Below are positions 63,283 to 64,000 of a stretch of 64,000 nt of DNA, piece by piece; position 1 is the first letter of the stretch; every line of letters starts with the position of its first letter. The position numbers were made by a program, and so were the translations under genes. This DNA is from Phoenix dactylifera (Eukaryota; Streptophyta; Magnoliopsida; Arecales; Arecaceae): NCBI RefSeq assembly GCF_009389715.1, contig NC_052405.1:10370694-10434693 (forward strand), written 5' to 3'. A model generated the notes under the pieces. It was not told the DNA's origin. It made no database searches and saw nothing but the letters and a program-made list of their open reading frames with translations.

Positions 63283-63385
63283 TGCTCCGTGCCACCTAAG
63301 GAGTCGACTCGTCTTTCACCGGAGTCGACTCCCACTGCACGGAGGTCGACTCAAAACTCGGTGAGGTCGACTCAAAACTCTGAAA
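63283..63385. repeat. single partial copy of the 125-bp unit between two minisatellite arrays
   Basis: GTCTTTGCTCCGTGCCACCT, then two GGAGTCGACTC-type palindromes and GAGGTCGACTC, just like the 125-bp units, then directly into CTCTGAAAACACAGTTAGC. Confidence 0.93.
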
Positions 63386-63780
63386 ACACAGTTAGCTTGT
63401 TTCTGGGAACACAGTTAGCTTGTCTGGGAACACAGTTAGCTTCTCTGGGAACACAGTTAGCATTCTGTCTGGGAACACAGTTAGCTTCTCTGGGAACACA
63501 GTTAGCTTCTCTGGGAACACAGTTAGCTTGTTTCTGGGAACACAGTTAGCTTCTCTGGGAACACAGTTAGCTTCTCTGGGAACACAGTTAGCTTCTACAG
63601 TTAGCTTGTTTCTGGGAACACAGTTAGCTTGTCTGGGAACACAGTTATCTTCTCTGGGAACACAGTTAGCATTCTGTCTGGGAACACAGTTAGCTTCTCT
63701 GGGAACACAGTTATGGAGTGTCTGGGAACACAGTTAGCTTGTCTGGGAACACAGTTAGCTTCTCTGGGAACACAGTTATT
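63375..63780. repeat. minisatellite array 2, same ~21-bp unit
   Basis: About 19 units of the same core. It shares the rare variants of array 1: a truncated ACAGTTAGCTTGTTT unit, CATTCTGT spacers and the ATGGAGTGT spacer. The shared variants show that the arrays are related by a block duplication and not by independent expansion. Confidence 0.95.
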
Positions 63781-64000
63781 ACGATTGAGTCGACCCGACT
63801 GATATTTGGAGTCGACCCTATAACTCTCTCAGAGTATTCCAAATAGCGCCTGTGTACGCAGCCAAGCTACGAGTCGACCCTCTCATCAAGATGGCGTCGA
63901 CTCCATTTCGTAGGAGTCGATATCTTCTTGCCTGAGGTCGACCCGTAACTCCAATAAGGAAATAAAACCTGAGGTCAATCGACTCCCTCTTCCCTTCTAT
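63781..64000. repeat. diverged GTCGAC-rich sequence at the window end
   Basis: GAGTCGACCC, GGCGTCGACTCC, GAGGTCGACCC and similar words recur with irregular spacing to the end of the window. The satellite therefore continues, in a more degenerate form, beyond the right edge. Confidence 0.8.

Noticed and set aside
61847-63737. Repeated ORFs reading RSRLPLQGGRLKTR or LGTQLAS units
   Set aside because: The 125-bp period shifts frame every unit, and minisatellite spacers are not multiples of three. These are open by sequence bias and show no start, splice or composition evidence of a protein.
62755-63780. Regularly spaced repeats resembling a CRISPR array
   Set aside because: Repeats are directly adjacent with 0-4 base spacers, in plant nuclear DNA with no cas genes; it is a minisatellite.

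Overview
This window looks like nuclear DNA from a flowering plant, most likely a monocot. The genes have many short GT-AG introns with AT-rich intron sequence. One intronless gene (F-box/kelch) is extremely GC-rich, which is typical of monocot coding regions. The spacers are AT-rich and full of transposon debris, microsatellites and (CT)n/(GA)n tracts. A palm or a related commelinid would fit, but the species is inferred from style, not shown. There are no bacterial operons, no CRISPR array and no tRNA or rRNA gene that I could recognise.

Layout. 1-9.2 kb: intergenic, with microsatellites, a possible gene fragment (4.5-4.8 kb) and a threefold 286-bp tandem repeat (7.5-8.4 kb). 9.2-16.3 kb (+): a plant-type nuclear protein of unknown function, 521 aa in five coding exons, with a non-coding first exon that carries a uORF. 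16.3-19.4 kb: intergenic. 19.4-20.7 kb (-): an F-box/kelch-repeat protein of the SKIP20/KMD type. 20.7-36.3 kb: long gene-poor spacer with a 5'-truncated LINE at 25.4-26.3 kb. 36.35-45.15 kb (-): a complete eight-exon gene for glyoxylate/succinic semialdehyde reductase (GLYR1 type), with a 4.3-kb first intron carrying tandem duplications and a LINE tail. 45.2-50.0 kb: spacer with a second LINE of the same family (48.2-48.7 kb). 50.1-56.3 kb (+): a complete 14-exon MLO-like seven-transmembrane protein, 507 aa. 56.3-58.5 kb: spacer with an LTR-like TATA region. 58.5-61.6 kb (+): a MuDR-type (MULE) transposase gene, complete except for one in-frame TAG. 61.9-64.0 kb: a compound satellite made of 125-bp units rich in the palindrome GAGTCGACTC, interleaved with two arrays of a ~21-bp minisatellite.

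The four host genes are unrelated neighbours: a nuclear protein of unknown function, a probable SCF substrate adaptor, a detoxifying reductase and an MLO membrane protein. I saw no sign that they form a cluster acting in one pathway.

The most unusual material is the compound satellite next to the transposase gene, and a set of LINE tails whose target-site duplications can be read directly. Exon coordinates were worked out by hand from splice signals, reading frame and, for GLYR1 and MLO, recalled family sequence. They have not been tested against transcripts.
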